Notes under the pieces: generated by a model
Seen by the model: the letters and a program-made list of their open reading frames with translations, nothing else
Databases searched by the model: none
Told to the model about the DNA's origin: nothing
Part shown: piece by piece, positions 16,226 to 25,846 of the stretch
Layout: the number at the start of each line of letters is the position of its first letter
How positions within the stretch are numbered: the first letter of the stretch is position 1
Made by a program: the position numbers and the translations under genes
NCBI RefSeq assembly: GCF_013377995.1
Contig: NZ_CP055305.1
Span: forward strand, 1,426,001 to 1,490,000
Origin: Mannheimia pernigra
Lineage (GTDB): Bacteria > Pseudomonadota > Gammaproteobacteria > Enterobacterales > Pasteurellaceae
Direction of reading: 5' to 3'
Length of the DNA stretch: 64,000 nt

Positions 16226-17086
16226 TCACATTTCGCTTTCTTTTCGTCTTTCGATTGTTCGAAATTCTGTAGGAGAAAGCCCTGTATGTTTTTTAAATAT
16301 TTTTGAAAAATAGAGAGCATCCTCATATCCTAAGGATTTAGCAATATTTAATATTGACATATTTGAGAAATAAAGTAGTTTTTTAGACTCAGAGATTCGT
16401 TGCAGTTCTCGCCATTGAACTAAACTCACACCAAGAAATTGCTTAAATAAATGAGATAAGCGTGATGAAGATAGAAAGACTTTTTCTGCTATCATTTCTA
16501 CACTATCATTAGCCGATAAGTTGGATAAAATAGTATCGCAAACGGCTAATATTCGCTGATCAATAGTTGGAATAATAGCTATTTTTTCTGCGGAAATACA
16601 TTTCATCAGCAAGTATTCTAGTAACGTTGTGGCAACATCTTCCTTGAAAAAATATCCAGATTTTAATTCCATATCAACTTTGGAAAAAAGCTGGCTGATT
16701 TCTTGAAAATATCGGTGATTGTTGATTTTAATTTGACCTATATCAGCTTCTTTGTCAGACCAGTTTAGCCACTTATTTAGCTTAGGGTTTGGCATAAAAT
16801 ATATCCATTTATAGTGCCAAGATTGACAGTCTAAATGGCGATAATAGTACTGGATAGTACCAGGGTAGAAGAGTAACAATTGTCCTCGTTGAGTAGTAAA
16901 TGTTTTGTTACCGTCAAAGACAGCTCCTTGTCCAAATGTTGTGAGCTGTAACATATATCCACTCATTCCTTGTGGTTTATCTACAGCAAAATCAAGATAA
17001 TTGCCTTTTTCACATTGGGTAATTCCAGCAATTAATTCTAAATCAAAAGGATTACTAGGAGAGAGCAAAGATAGATTTTTATACAT
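16226..17086 (-). CDS. AraC-family transcriptional regulator
   Basis: About 286 residues with an N-terminal cupin-like ligand domain and a C-terminal double helix-turn-helix (about 185-280; VEMIAEKVFLSSSRLSHLFKQF and SILNIAKSLGYEDALYFSKIFKKHTGLSPTEFR). It is the expected activator of the adjacent sugar operon and is transcribed in the same direction, upstream of it. The ATG at 17086 lacks a good ribosome site; a TTG at 17095 adds three residues and is an alternative start. Confidence 0.85.
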   Translation of the reverse strand: MYKNLSLLSPSNPFDLELIAGITQCEKGNYLDFAVDKPQGMSGYMLQLTTFGQGAVFDGNKTFTTQRGQLLLFYPGTIQYYYRHLDCQSWHYKWIYFMPNPKLNKWLNWSDKEADIGQIKINNHRYFQEISQLFSKVDMELKSGYFFKEDVATTLLEYLLMKCISAEKIAIIPTIDQRILAVCDTILSNLSANDSVEMIAEKVFLSSSRLSHLFKQFLGVSLVQWRELQRISESKKLLYFSNMSILNIAKSLGYEDALYFSKIFKKHTGLSPTEFRTIERRKESEM

Positions 17087-17263
17087 ATTAGTCAATTATT
17101 ATTTATTGTAATGAAAATCCTATTTTATATAGATAAGTGAGTATATTTGCAAAAAACTTTACAAAACGCACCGCTTGTATTTTATCCATTCCCATTTCTT
17201 TTACATTCAGTTACAATACTCGCCATTTTTCTATTTTATACACAAATCAAAGATTAAGCCTGT

Positions 17264-18610
17264 ATGCAAAACGAATTGGCACAAACTATTCCAGAACTCA
17301 TTTCTTGGACGAGAGATCGTGAATTTTCGCTGTCACTTTCTTCCGACCGTTTAGCTTTCTTACTTGCGATTTCTATTTATAATCAAGAACAAACGGACGG
17401 TGAATTGCTAGAAAGTGATCTTATTGATCTTTTTCGTTATGTTTCAAATTCGTTTGAGCAGTCTGATACAACTTTTACTCAGCGTGCGAATAATGCGATT
17501 AATGATTTAGTCAGGCAGCGTTTGTTAAATCGTTTTAGTAGTGAATTTACCGAAGGTATAGCCATTTATCGCATCACTCCGTTAGGGGTGGGGATTTCCA
17601 ACTACTATATTCGTCAGCGTGAGTTTTCAACTCTTCGTCTTTCTATTCAGCTTTCAATTGTAGCAGATGAAATTCAGCGTGCTTCAATGGCTGCAGAAGA
17701 GGGGACGGCGGAAACAAAAGATGCGCGTTTTTGGCGAAATAATGTGTATGCACCGTTGAAATATTCGGTGGCGGAAGTTTTCGACAGTATTGATCTGTCA
17801 CAACGGATGATGGATGAAAATCAGCATCAAATTCGTGAGAGAATTGCTGAGTTGTTAAGTCAAAACTGGCACGAGGCGATTATGAGTTGTGAGCAATTAT
17901 TAGATGAAACCTCAGGTAATCTTCGTGAGCTACAAGACACGCTCAATGCGGCAGGCGATAAACTTCAAGCTCAATTATTGCGTATTCAAAGCTGCTTACT
18001 TGCTCGTGATGATTTGGATTTTATCGATCAGCTTATTGTGAATTTACAAAATAAATTAGACCGTATCATCAGTTGGGGGCAGCAAGCAATTGATCTGTGG
18101 ATTGGCTACGATCGCCACGTGCATAAATTTATCCGAACGGCAATTGATATGGATAAAAACCGGGTATTTGGGCAGCGTTTACGTCAATCCATTCAAACTT
18201 ATTACAACAATCCTTGGTTTCTTTATACCGCTAAAGCCGATTCGTTACTTGACTTGCGTGATGATGAAGCAATGCTAAATGAGGCTGAATCGGTAGGTGA
18301 GTTACCAAACGAATTAGAGTATGAATCCCTTTCTGATGTACAAGAGAAAATTGTTTCGGCAATACAAGCTCATTTAGCTCCATTGCGTGTGGAGGGCAAA
18401 CCAATTGATTTAGGTATTGTCTTGCGTGAGCAACTTGCTCAATTCCCTGAGTCTTGCCATTTCGATGTGGCTCGCATTATTGTGGATCAAGCGGTTAAAT
18501 TAGGTATGGCGAGCCAAGATAGCCAAGCGGTTTACCCACAATGGCAGCTAATTAACGAACAAGGTGCAAAAGTACAAGCTAATGTAATTGATCAATTCAT
18601 AGGAGTATGA
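17264..18610 (+). CDS. mukF: Chromosome partition protein MukF (kleisin)
   Basis: 448-residue kleisin subunit of the MukBEF condensin, cytoplasmic and nucleoid-bound. The N-terminal winged-helix region (ELISWTRDREFSLSLSSDRLAFLLAISIYN) and the C-terminal MukB-binding domain are both evident and the length matches the family. It opens the muk operon. An AGGAG near its end serves as ribosome site for the next gene, tehA, which is not part of the usual mukFEB operon. Confidence 0.95.
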   Translation: MQNELAQTIPELISWTRDREFSLSLSSDRLAFLLAISIYNQEQTDGELLESDLIDLFRYVSNSFEQSDTTFTQRANNAINDLVRQRLLNRFSSEFTEGIAIYRITPLGVGISNYYIRQREFSTLRLSIQLSIVADEIQRASMAAEEGTAETKDARFWRNNVYAPLKYSVAEVFDSIDLSQRMMDENQHQIRERIAELLSQNWHEAIMSCEQLLDETSGNLRELQDTLNAAGDKLQAQLLRIQSCLLARDDLDFIDQLIVNLQNKLDRIISWGQQAIDLWIGYDRHVHKFIRTAIDMDKNRVFGQRLRQSIQTYYNNPWFLYTAKADSLLDLRDDEAMLNEAESVGELPNELEYESLSDVQEKIVSAIQAHLAPLRVEGKPIDLGIVLREQLAQFPESCHFDVARIIVDQAVKLGMASQDSQAVYPQWQLINEQGAKVQANVIDQFIGV

Positions 18611-18613
18611 TTT

Positions 18614-19573
18614 GTGGAAAAACTACAATCTATCACTAAACCATTTTTAATGCCTACACCTTATTTTGCTATTTCTGTTGGTTTAGCCGCAATTGCTATT
18701 GCGTGGTTTAAGGCGAGCTATTTATGGCGTGGAGCAGAAATAGTTGGGACTATGTTGGGCTTATTTGCTACGCTGTTTTTAGTGATATTTTTAGCTCTTT
18801 ATACTTATAAAATAGTGGCATTTCATCATCAAGTTGAAGATGAATGGAATTGTCCTGTGCGTTTTTCTTTTCTTGCCCTGATTTTTATTAGCATAATGCT
18901 TGTTGGCGATTTACTTTACCATTGGAAATGGTATCTGTTTGGTGAAATACTTGTTTGGCTAGCAGTATTTGGTCAATTGACTTATTCTTTATTAAGAATT
19001 GGCTCACTTTTGACGGGTAATATATTTAAAGATGAAGCAGTTCAGCCACCATTTTATTTACCTGCAGTAGCAAGCAATTTTACTACTGGAAGCTCACTCG
19101 CTGTATTAGGGTATATTGATCTCGCTTATCTTTTCTTTGGCGCTGGCTTTTTTGCTTGGTTGGCGTTTGAACCTATTTTATTACAACGTTTACGCGTTGC
19201 TCCATTACCAGTAGCAACTAAAGGGACGATAGGTATAGTCTTAGCTCCTGCATTTGTGGGGGTTGCTTCTTATTTAACAATAAATGGGGGACATGTTGAT
19301 TTATTCGCTAAATTCCTTTGGGGGTATGGCTTTTTACAATTCATCTTCTTATTGCGTATTTTTCCAAGCTTAATTAAAAATGGCTTCTCTGTAGGATTTT
19401 GGTCCTTTTCATTTGGCTTAGCTTCTATGGCAAATAGTGCTATTGCCTTTTATGAGCAGTCGCAACTTACCTATCTAGCTTTATTTAGCTTTGTTTTTGC
19501 TAATCTAATGATTTTATTTTTGATTTTAGGTACAGTGGTGAAAATCCTAAAAAGACAGTTTTGGCTAAAATAA
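18614..19573 (+). CDS. tehA: TDT-family transporter TehA (SLAC1-like)
   Basis: 319-residue inner-membrane protein with about ten helices, matching the TehA/SLAC1 anion-channel family (MPTPYFAISVGLAAIAIAWFKA, LVGDLLYHWKWYLFGE, FTTGSSLAVLGYIDLAYLFFGAGF). Family members confer tellurite resistance when overexpressed; the native substrate is an anion. The start is GTG, three bases past the mukF stop, with AGGAG inside the mukF end. It lies between mukF and mukE and so is very likely co-transcribed with the condensin genes, an unusual location. Confidence 0.88.
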   Translation: MEKLQSITKPFLMPTPYFAISVGLAAIAIAWFKASYLWRGAEIVGTMLGLFATLFLVIFLALYTYKIVAFHHQVEDEWNCPVRFSFLALIFISIMLVGDLLYHWKWYLFGEILVWLAVFGQLTYSLLRIGSLLTGNIFKDEAVQPPFYLPAVASNFTTGSSLAVLGYIDLAYLFFGAGFFAWLAFEPILLQRLRVAPLPVATKGTIGIVLAPAFVGVASYLTINGGHVDLFAKFLWGYGFLQFIFLLRIFPSLIKNGFSVGFWSFSFGLASMANSAIAFYEQSQLTYLALFSFVFANLMILFLILGTVVKILKRQFWLK

Positions 19574-19612
19574 ATTTTTTGCCTTTGGTATAAACAGCTA
19601 GAGATATTCTAC

Positions 19613-20341
19613 ATGACAGACAATATTCAAGATTTTATTTCTACGAAATTGGCGATTGCTATTTCAAATCCTATTTTTCCAGAGCTCGATAGTCAATTAC
19701 GTGCTGGTCGCCATATCAATACGGAACAGCTTGATCAACATGCTTTTTTGATGGATTTCCAAATTGAGCTGGAAAGTTTTTATCGCCGTTATCACGTTGA
19801 CCTGATTCGAGCACCAGAAGGTTTTTTCTATTTACGACCGAAAGCTTCAACATTGATTGCTCGTTCAGCAATGTCTGAAATGGAAATGCTGGTGGGTAAG
19901 GTGTTATGTTATCTCTATTTAAGCCCAGAGCGTTTGGCTCAACAAGGCATTTTCGGTCAAGATGATGTGTATGAAGAGTTGTTAAGCCTTGCTGATGAAA
20001 GCAAGTTATTAAAAGCGGTAAATCCACGATCAACAGGTTCTGATCTGGATCGTGCCAAGTTAGCAGAAAAAGTGGCTGGAGCATTACGCCGCCTTGCTCG
20101 TATTGGTATTATTACGCGTGTAGGCGAGCAAAACAGCAAAAAGTTTGTGATTTCAGAATCTGTATTTCGCTTTGGGGCGGATGTACGAACAGGCGATGAT
20201 CCGCGAGAATCTCAACTTCGCTTAATTAGAGATGGGGAGGCTACTACACCAGACCTATTAACCAATCAAGCGGTTGGAATGGGTGAACATTTTGCAGATG
20301 ATGAAGCCGAAGAGTCTATATTTGACGGAGAAAATCAATAA
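19613..20341 (+). CDS. mukE: Chromosome partition protein MukE
   Basis: 242-residue accessory (KITE) subunit that binds MukF and modulates the MukB ATPase. Conserved blocks such as AIANPIFPELDSQLRAGRHI-like (residues about 15-36), FYRRYHVDLIRAPEGFFYLRPK and LRRLARIGIITRVG are clear. The stop codon overlaps the next small ORF as TAATG. It is separated from mukF by tehA and from mukB by two genes, instead of being adjacent to both. Confidence 0.95.
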   Translation: MTDNIQDFISTKLAIAISNPIFPELDSQLRAGRHINTEQLDQHAFLMDFQIELESFYRRYHVDLIRAPEGFFYLRPKASTLIARSAMSEMEMLVGKVLCYLYLSPERLAQQGIFGQDDVYEELLSLADESKLLKAVNPRSTGSDLDRAKLAEKVAGALRRLARIGIITRVGEQNSKKFVISESVFRFGADVRTGDDPRESQLRLIRDGEATTPDLLTNQAVGMGEHFADDEAEESIFDGENQ

Positions 20342-20562
20342 TGTGTACTTTAATGCAAAAAGATGTGTTGATTGAAATGGTAGCGACTGCTCAGGCGGAT
20401 TTAAGTAAGCGTTTGGCATTGCCGTTAAATGAAGACCAAATAACGCTTAGTCGTCTGCGTGGTGAGATTTATCGTTCAGAGCCTGCTCATATTAATTTTG
20501 AGCAAATGGTGGCTAAAATTCAAAATATTAGCCAAAAATACCAACATTTACCGCAGATGTGA
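20341..20562 (+). CDS. Small protein, candidate antitoxin of the zeta-like kinase
   Basis: 73-residue helical, charged protein (MQKDVLIEMVATAQADLSKRL... start at residue 5 also possible). I recognise no motif. It overlaps the mukE stop codon by one base and ends three bases before a zeta-toxin-like gene. A short gene immediately upstream of a zeta toxin is the usual place of an epsilon-type antitoxin, and size fits. The antitoxin role is inferred from context only. Confidence 0.6.
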   Translation: MCTLMQKDVLIEMVATAQADLSKRLALPLNEDQITLSRLRGEIYRSEPAHINFEQMVAKIQNISQKYQHLPQM

Positions 20563-20565
20563 GCT

Positions 20566-21276
20566 ATGTTCGATTATGATGTAGAAGCGGATCTTGAGCG
20601 AAAAATTCCCTACGTTTGGGCGAATTTATTAGCAGAAAATAATCTTGTTCCTGAACAAAATCCGATAGCTATTTTATTGGGCGGTCAGCCTGGAGCTGGA
20701 AAGTCTTTTGGCTCGCTTGAAATGAGCAAGCGATTAAATTTCAATTTATTGGTGATTAATGGCGATGAGTTTCGTCCTTATCATCAGTATTATCACGAGA
20801 TTTACCAACGTTATCGAAAAGATGCTTCAAAATATACTGGCGAATTTACCGGCAAAATGGTTCAGCGTGTCCGTAATGAAGCAATTAAACATCGTTTTAA
20901 TATTCTAATTGAAGGTACACTCCGCACGGTAGATATCCCACTTAATGAGCTGGAAAATTTCAGAACTGAAGGTTATCAAACAGCAGTGCTAATTTGTACT
21001 TGCCCAAAAGAAATCAGCTGGAAAAGCACGCTAAAACGCGCAGAGGAACAAGCAAAAAATGGCATTCAACCACGCTATGTGCCGAGAGAGCATTTTGATT
21101 TAGTTATTCATTCATTAGCTGAAAATGCCTTAAAAGTCTTAACGCAAGGAAAACCTGAAAGTTTTGAGGTTTATTCCAGAACGCAAAAATTATTTGACAG
21201 CAAAATTGATCCTGAAGAACGCTTAGTCGCCATCATTGAACACGAATTACACAGAACAGAGGACGAAACAGAATAA
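20566..21276 (+). CDS. Zeta-toxin family P-loop kinase
   Basis: 236 residues. Walker A GGQPGAGKS at 39-47, INGDEFRPYH at 64-73 with the catalytic-type Asp67, and IEGTLR at 115-120 with a conserved Glu116 are the hallmarks of zeta/PezT toxins, which phosphorylate UDP-N-acetylglucosamine and block wall synthesis. Key residues are present, so the enzyme may be active. Its stop overlaps the mukB ATG (TAATG), so it is translationally linked to an essential-type chromosome gene. A house-keeping role instead of a toxin role is possible. Confidence 0.85.
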   Translation: MFDYDVEADLERKIPYVWANLLAENNLVPEQNPIAILLGGQPGAGKSFGSLEMSKRLNFNLLVINGDEFRPYHQYYHEIYQRYRKDASKYTGEFTGKMVQRVRNEAIKHRFNILIEGTLRTVDIPLNELENFRTEGYQTAVLICTCPKEISWKSTLKRAEEQAKNGIQPRYVPREHFDLVIHSLAENALKVLTQGKPESFEVYSRTQKLFDSKIDPEERLVAIIEHELHRTEDETE

Positions 21277-24200
21277 TGGAAAATAATGAATTAGCTTTGC
21301 AAAATAATCCTCAAATTGCACCGCTTGCAAAACAAAATGAGATACAGCGTGGCAAATTTCTCTCTTTAACCCTTATCAACTGGAATGGTTTTTTTGCACG
21401 TACCTTTGATTTAGATGACCTTGTTACCACGCTTTCTGGTGGTAATGGCGCGGGTAAATCCACTACAATGGCAGGGTTTGTAACGGCGTTGATTCCCGAT
21501 CTAACATTATTAAATTTCCGTAATACCACAGAGGCTGGTTCAACGGCAGGCTCTCGGGACAAAGGCTTATATGGTAAGTTAAAATCAGGCGTATGTTATG
21601 CGGTGTTGGAATCGTTAAATTCTCGTGGTCAGCGAATTATTACGGGTGTACGTTTACAACAAATTATTGGGCGTGATAAGAAAGTTGATATTCGTTCGTT
21701 TTCAGTACAAAACATTCCTGCTAATCAAAGTATTATCAGTCTATTTACTGAACAAGTAGGCGAAAAAGCCCGTGTATTGCCGTTAAATGAATTTAAAGAG
21801 AAATTTGAGGGCTGTGAATTTCAATTCAAGCAATATCACTCGATTACCGATTACCACAGTTTTATGTTTGATTTAGGGGTGATTCCAAAGCGTCTTCGTT
21901 CGTCAGCAGATAGAAGCAAATTCTATAAATTAATTGAGGCTTCACTTTACGGCGGTATTTCCAGCGTGATTACAAAATCGCTGCGTGATTACTTATTGCC
22001 AGAAAATACAGGCGTTCGCCAAGCGTTCCAAGATATGGAATCGGCACTACGTGAAAACCGAATGACGCTAGAGGCGATTAAGGTTACCCAATCAGATCGT
22101 GATATGTTCAAACGCTTGATAACTGAATCGACTCATTATGTGTCGGCAGATTATATGCGTCATGCTAATGAACGTCGTGGCAACGTAGAAGCCGCGTTGG
22201 AGCAGCGTAAAGAGTGGTATGCAGCGAAATCCAAAATTGTGCTTGAACAGCAACGTTTTGTAGAATTTAGTCGTGAAAGTGCGGATATTGCAGAAGCAGA
22301 GCAGGCGCTTGAGAGCGAATATAATAGTGCGAACGATCATCTTAATTTAGTGATGAATGCTTTACGCCATCAAGAAAAAATCGAACGCTACCAAGATGAA
22401 GTGGAAGAGCTGAATATCAAGCTAGAAGAACAGCAAGAAGCGTTGGAAGAAATTACTGATTTGGCGGAAAACGCCCAAACGAGAGCTGATCAGGCAGACG
22501 ACCACGTTGAAGAACTACGCTCTCAAATGGCGGATTATCAACAAGCCTTAGATGCTCAACAAACCCGAGCGTTGCAATATCAGCAAGCGATTAATGCATT
22601 AGAAAAAGCGAAACAATTAACCTGCTTGGCAAATTTAGACTTGAATAATATTGAAGATTATCACGCAGAATTTGAAGCTCAAGCAGAGGATCTGACCAAT
22701 AAAGTATTTGATCTTGAACAGCGTTTAGCTGTATCGGATATGGCGAAAACGCAGTTTGAAAAAGCCTTTGAGTTAGTTTGCAAAATTTCAGGGAAAATTG
22801 ACCGCTCGCAAGCGTGGGAAGAGGCCCGTTCGTTACTTTCTGCTTTCCCTGAACAAAAAATGCAAGCCCAACAAGCGGTTAGTTTACGTCAGAAACTGAA
22901 CAATTTAGAACAGCGTTTGCAACAACAGCAAAATGCACAGCGTTTATTGGCGGAATTTAATCAAAAATCGCAACAACAATTAGATTCAAGTGAAGAATTA
23001 GAGAACTTTTTTGACGAGCAGCAAGCTCGCCTAGAAGATTTAGAGGCTGAGTTTTCTGATTTTGTAGAACAGCGTTCAATTCAACGCCAGCAGCGTGAAC
23101 AACTCAATCAACAATATCAACAATTAGCGAAAAATGCCCCTGGATGGCACACAGCTCAATCAGCATTGGTTCGTTTGGAAGAGCAATGCGGCGAGAAATT
23201 TGAATCAAGTAAAGCGGTTATGCAGTTTATGCAAAATATGCTGAGCAAAGAGCGTGAAACCACGTTGGAACGTGATGAATTGGCTCGCAAAGAGCAGCGA
23301 CTAGACGAGCAAATTAACCGTTTAAACCAGCCCGACGGCTCGGAAGATGCTCGTTTAAATCATTTGGCAGATCGTTTTGGCGGCGTGTTGCTCTCTGAGC
23401 TTTATGATGATGTGTCGATTGAAGATGCTCCATATTTCTCTGCCTTATACGGCGAAGCTCGCCACGCTATTGTGGTGCGTGATTTAGAGGCTGTTAAAGC
23501 TCAGCTAGAAAAATTAGAGGATTGCCCAAGTGATCTCTATTTAATTGAAGGCGATCCTTCTGCTTTTGATGATGCTGTATTTAGCACTGAAGAGCTAGGA
23601 GATGGCGTTGTGGTGAAAGTATCTGACCGCCAATGGCGTTATTCTAAATTCCCCGAAGTACCGTTATTCGGGCGTGCAGCGCGTGAGAAACATTTAGAAA
23701 CTTTAAACGCTGAGCGTGATGCAATTGCAGAAAAGCACACTGAGCGATCCTTTGATGTGCAGAAATGTCAGCGTTTACATCAGCACTTAAGCCAGTTTGT
23801 CGGCACACATTTGAATTTGGCATTCCAAGACAACCCAGAAGCACTAATGCAAGAAATTGCGGCAGAGCGTGCAGAAATTGAGCGTGAATTGACTCAATCA
23901 AGTGGCAATGAGCAACAATTACGCCACCAATTAGAGAGCGTAAAAAACCAGTTGCAAATGTTAAACAAAATTCTACCGCTTGCAAATTTATTAGCGGATG
24001 ACAGCCTATCAGAACAAGCAGAAGAGTGTCGTGAACAGCTAGAAAATGCAGAAGAAGATGAAATTTTTATTCGCCAATTTGGCTCAACATTAAGTCAGTT
24101 AGAGCCGATTGCCGTCGCCTTGAAAAGTGATCCTGTATTATTTGAACAGCTTGAGGCAGATTACAGTCGTCTGGTTGCAGAACAAAAAATGCTACAACAA

Positions 24201-25739
24201 AAAGTATTTAGTTTGGCTGATGTGATGCACCGCCGTTTGCACTTTAGTTATGAAGAAACAGTGGGCAAAGAAGGCTCAGCATTAACGGAACAGTTACGCC
24301 AACGATTAGAAAATGCACAATGTGAACGTGAGCAAGCTCGTGATAATCTACGTCAAGCACAAGCACAATTATCACAATATAACCAAGTTTTAACTGGATT
24401 GCGTAGCGCTTATGATGCCAAAAATCAAATGTTACAAGAGCTCATTCGTGAAATCAATGATTTAGGCGTGCGTGGCGATATTAACGCAGAAGAGCGTGCA
24501 AGATTCAACCGAGATGAATTACAGCAAAGATTGAGCCAGCAACGTGCTCGTAAAAGCTACTTAGATAAACAAATTGCCTTGATTGAAGCTGAAATGGATA
24601 ATCTCAATCGTACATTGCGAAAAGCTGAGCGAGATTACCATACACAGCGTAAGTTAGTGGTTCAGGCGAAAGCAAGCTGGTGCATTGTACAGCGTTTATC
24701 TCGCAATAGTGATGTGGAAAAACGATTGAACCGACCTGAACTGGCTTATCAATCCGCTGAAGAGCTACGTTCAATTTCAGATAAAGCATTAGGTGCATTG
24801 CGTACTGCAGTGGCAGATAATGAATACTTGCGTGATAGTTTACGAGCATCTGAAGATAGCCGTAAACCAGAGAATAAAGTGGCATTCTTCATTGCGGTTT
24901 ATCAGCACTTGCGTGAGCGTATTCGCCAAGACATTATTAAAACCGATGATCCGATTGATGCAATTGAGCAAATGGAAATTGAGCTTTCACGCTTAACCAA
25001 TGAATTAACAAAGCGTGAGAAAAAACTGGCTATTAGTGCAGAAAGTGTAGCAAATATTTTACGTAAAACGATTCAGCGTGAGCAACAACGTATTTTGCAA
25101 CTCAACCAAGGTTTACAAAATATTGCCTTTGGTCAAGTAAAAGGCGTGCGTTTGGTGGTGAATATTCGTGATACGCACGCAATTTTGCTTAATACACTAT
25201 CTAATCACCGTGATGAGCATAAAGATTTGTTTGACAGCCAGAAACTCAGCTTCTCCGAAGCATTGGCAATGCTCTATAAACGTGTGAACCCACATATTGA
25301 TATGGGGCAGCGTACGCCACAAACTATGGGGGAGGAGCTGTTGGATTATCGTAACTATTTGGATTTAGAAGTAGAAACCTTCCGTGGGACAGATGGCTGG
25401 ATGCGGGCTGAAAGTAGTGCATTATCAACGGGTGAGGCGATCGGTACAGGTATGTCGATTCTCTTGATGGTAGTACAAAGTTGGGAAGAAGAGGCTCGTC
25501 GTATGCGTGCGAAAGATATTCTTCCGGCTCGTTTATTATTCCTTGATGAAGCTGCTCGATTAGATGCGACTTCAATTAATACGTTATTTGAACTTTGCGA
25601 ACGTTTAGATATGCAGTTATTAATTGCCGCCCCTGAAAACATCAGTCCAGAACGTGGTACAACTTATAAATTGGTGCGTAAGATGAGTAATAACCAAGAG
25701 TATGTGCATGTGGTTGGGTTGAAAGGTTTCGGAAAATAG
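21276..25739 (+). CDS. mukB: Chromosome partition protein MukB (SMC-like)
   Basis: 1487-residue SMC-like ATPase. N-terminal head with Walker A SGGNGAGKST (about residue 54-63), long coiled coils with a hinge near residues 690-800 (RFGGVLLSELYDDVSIEDAPYFSALYG), and C-terminal head with signature ALSTGEAIGTGMSIL and Walker B RLLFLDEAARLD. The first ~22 residues precede the conserved RGKFLSLTLINWNGFFARTF and extend it relative to E. coli MukB. Its start overlaps the zeta-like gene by one base. A strong terminator follows. Confidence 0.97.
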   Translation: MENNELALQNNPQIAPLAKQNEIQRGKFLSLTLINWNGFFARTFDLDDLVTTLSGGNGAGKSTTMAGFVTALIPDLTLLNFRNTTEAGSTAGSRDKGLYGKLKSGVCYAVLESLNSRGQRIITGVRLQQIIGRDKKVDIRSFSVQNIPANQSIISLFTEQVGEKARVLPLNEFKEKFEGCEFQFKQYHSITDYHSFMFDLGVIPKRLRSSADRSKFYKLIEASLYGGISSVITKSLRDYLLPENTGVRQAFQDMESALRENRMTLEAIKVTQSDRDMFKRLITESTHYVSADYMRHANERRGNVEAALEQRKEWYAAKSKIVLEQQRFVEFSRESADIAEAEQALESEYNSANDHLNLVMNALRHQEKIERYQDEVEELNIKLEEQQEALEEITDLAENAQTRADQADDHVEELRSQMADYQQALDAQQTRALQYQQAINALEKAKQLTCLANLDLNNIEDYHAEFEAQAEDLTNKVFDLEQRLAVSDMAKTQFEKAFELVCKISGKIDRSQAWEEARSLLSAFPEQKMQAQQAVSLRQKLNNLEQRLQQQQNAQRLLAEFNQKSQQQLDSSEELENFFDEQQARLEDLEAEFSDFVEQRSIQRQQREQLNQQYQQLAKNAPGWHTAQSALVRLEEQCGEKFESSKAVMQFMQNMLSKERETTLERDELARKEQRLDEQINRLNQPDGSEDARLNHLADRFGGVLLSELYDDVSIEDAPYFSALYGEARHAIVVRDLEAVKAQLEKLEDCPSDLYLIEGDPSAFDDAVFSTEELGDGVVVKVSDRQWRYSKFPEVPLFGRAAREKHLETLNAERDAIAEKHTERSFDVQKCQRLHQHLSQFVGTHLNLAFQDNPEALMQEIAAERAEIERELTQSSGNEQQLRHQLESVKNQLQMLNKILPLANLLADDSLSEQAEECREQLENAEEDEIFIRQFGSTLSQLEPIAVALKSDPVLFEQLEADYSRLVAEQKMLQQKVFSLADVMHRRLHFSYEETVGKEGSALTEQLRQRLENAQCEREQARDNLRQAQAQLSQYNQVLTGLRSAYDAKNQMLQELIREINDLGVRGDINAEERARFNRDELQQRLSQQRARKSYLDKQIALIEAEMDNLNRTLRKAERDYHTQRKLVVQAKASWCIVQRLSRNSDVEKRLNRPELAYQSAEELRSISDKALGALRTAVADNEYLRDSLRASEDSRKPENKVAFFIAVYQHLRERIRQDIIKTDDPIDAIEQMEIELSRLTNELTKREKKLAISAESVANILRKTIQREQQRILQLNQGLQNIAFGQVKGVRLVVNIRDTHAILLNTLSNHRDEHKDLFDSQKLSFSEALAMLYKRVNPHIDMGQRTPQTMGEELLDYRNYLDLEVETFRGTDGWMRAESSALSTGEAIGTGMSILLMVVQSWEEEARRMRAKDILPARLLFLDEAARLDATSINTLFELCERLDMQLLIAAPENISPERGTTYKLVRKMSNNQEYVHVVGLKGFGK

Positions 25740-25761
25740 TTCTTTTATACCCTATCTAATA

Positions 25762-25799
25762 AAAGATTGTTAATGGCAACATTAACAATCTTTTTAATA
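25762..25799 (+). terminator. Terminator after mukB
   Basis: AAAGATTGTTAATG (25762-25775) pairs perfectly with 25780-25793 around a GCAA tetraloop, followed by a T-run. It ends the muk transcript and also lies after the convergent yejM gene. Confidence 0.9.
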
Positions 25800-25846
25800 T
25801 CAATTGCTTTTAGAATAGGAAATATGACCGCTTGTATGTTGTATGC

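Noticed and set aside
16141..16326. 61-codon minus-strand frame beside the AraC gene
   Set aside because: Mostly overlaps the AraC-type gene in another frame and the repeat cluster; no ribosome site or protein pattern.
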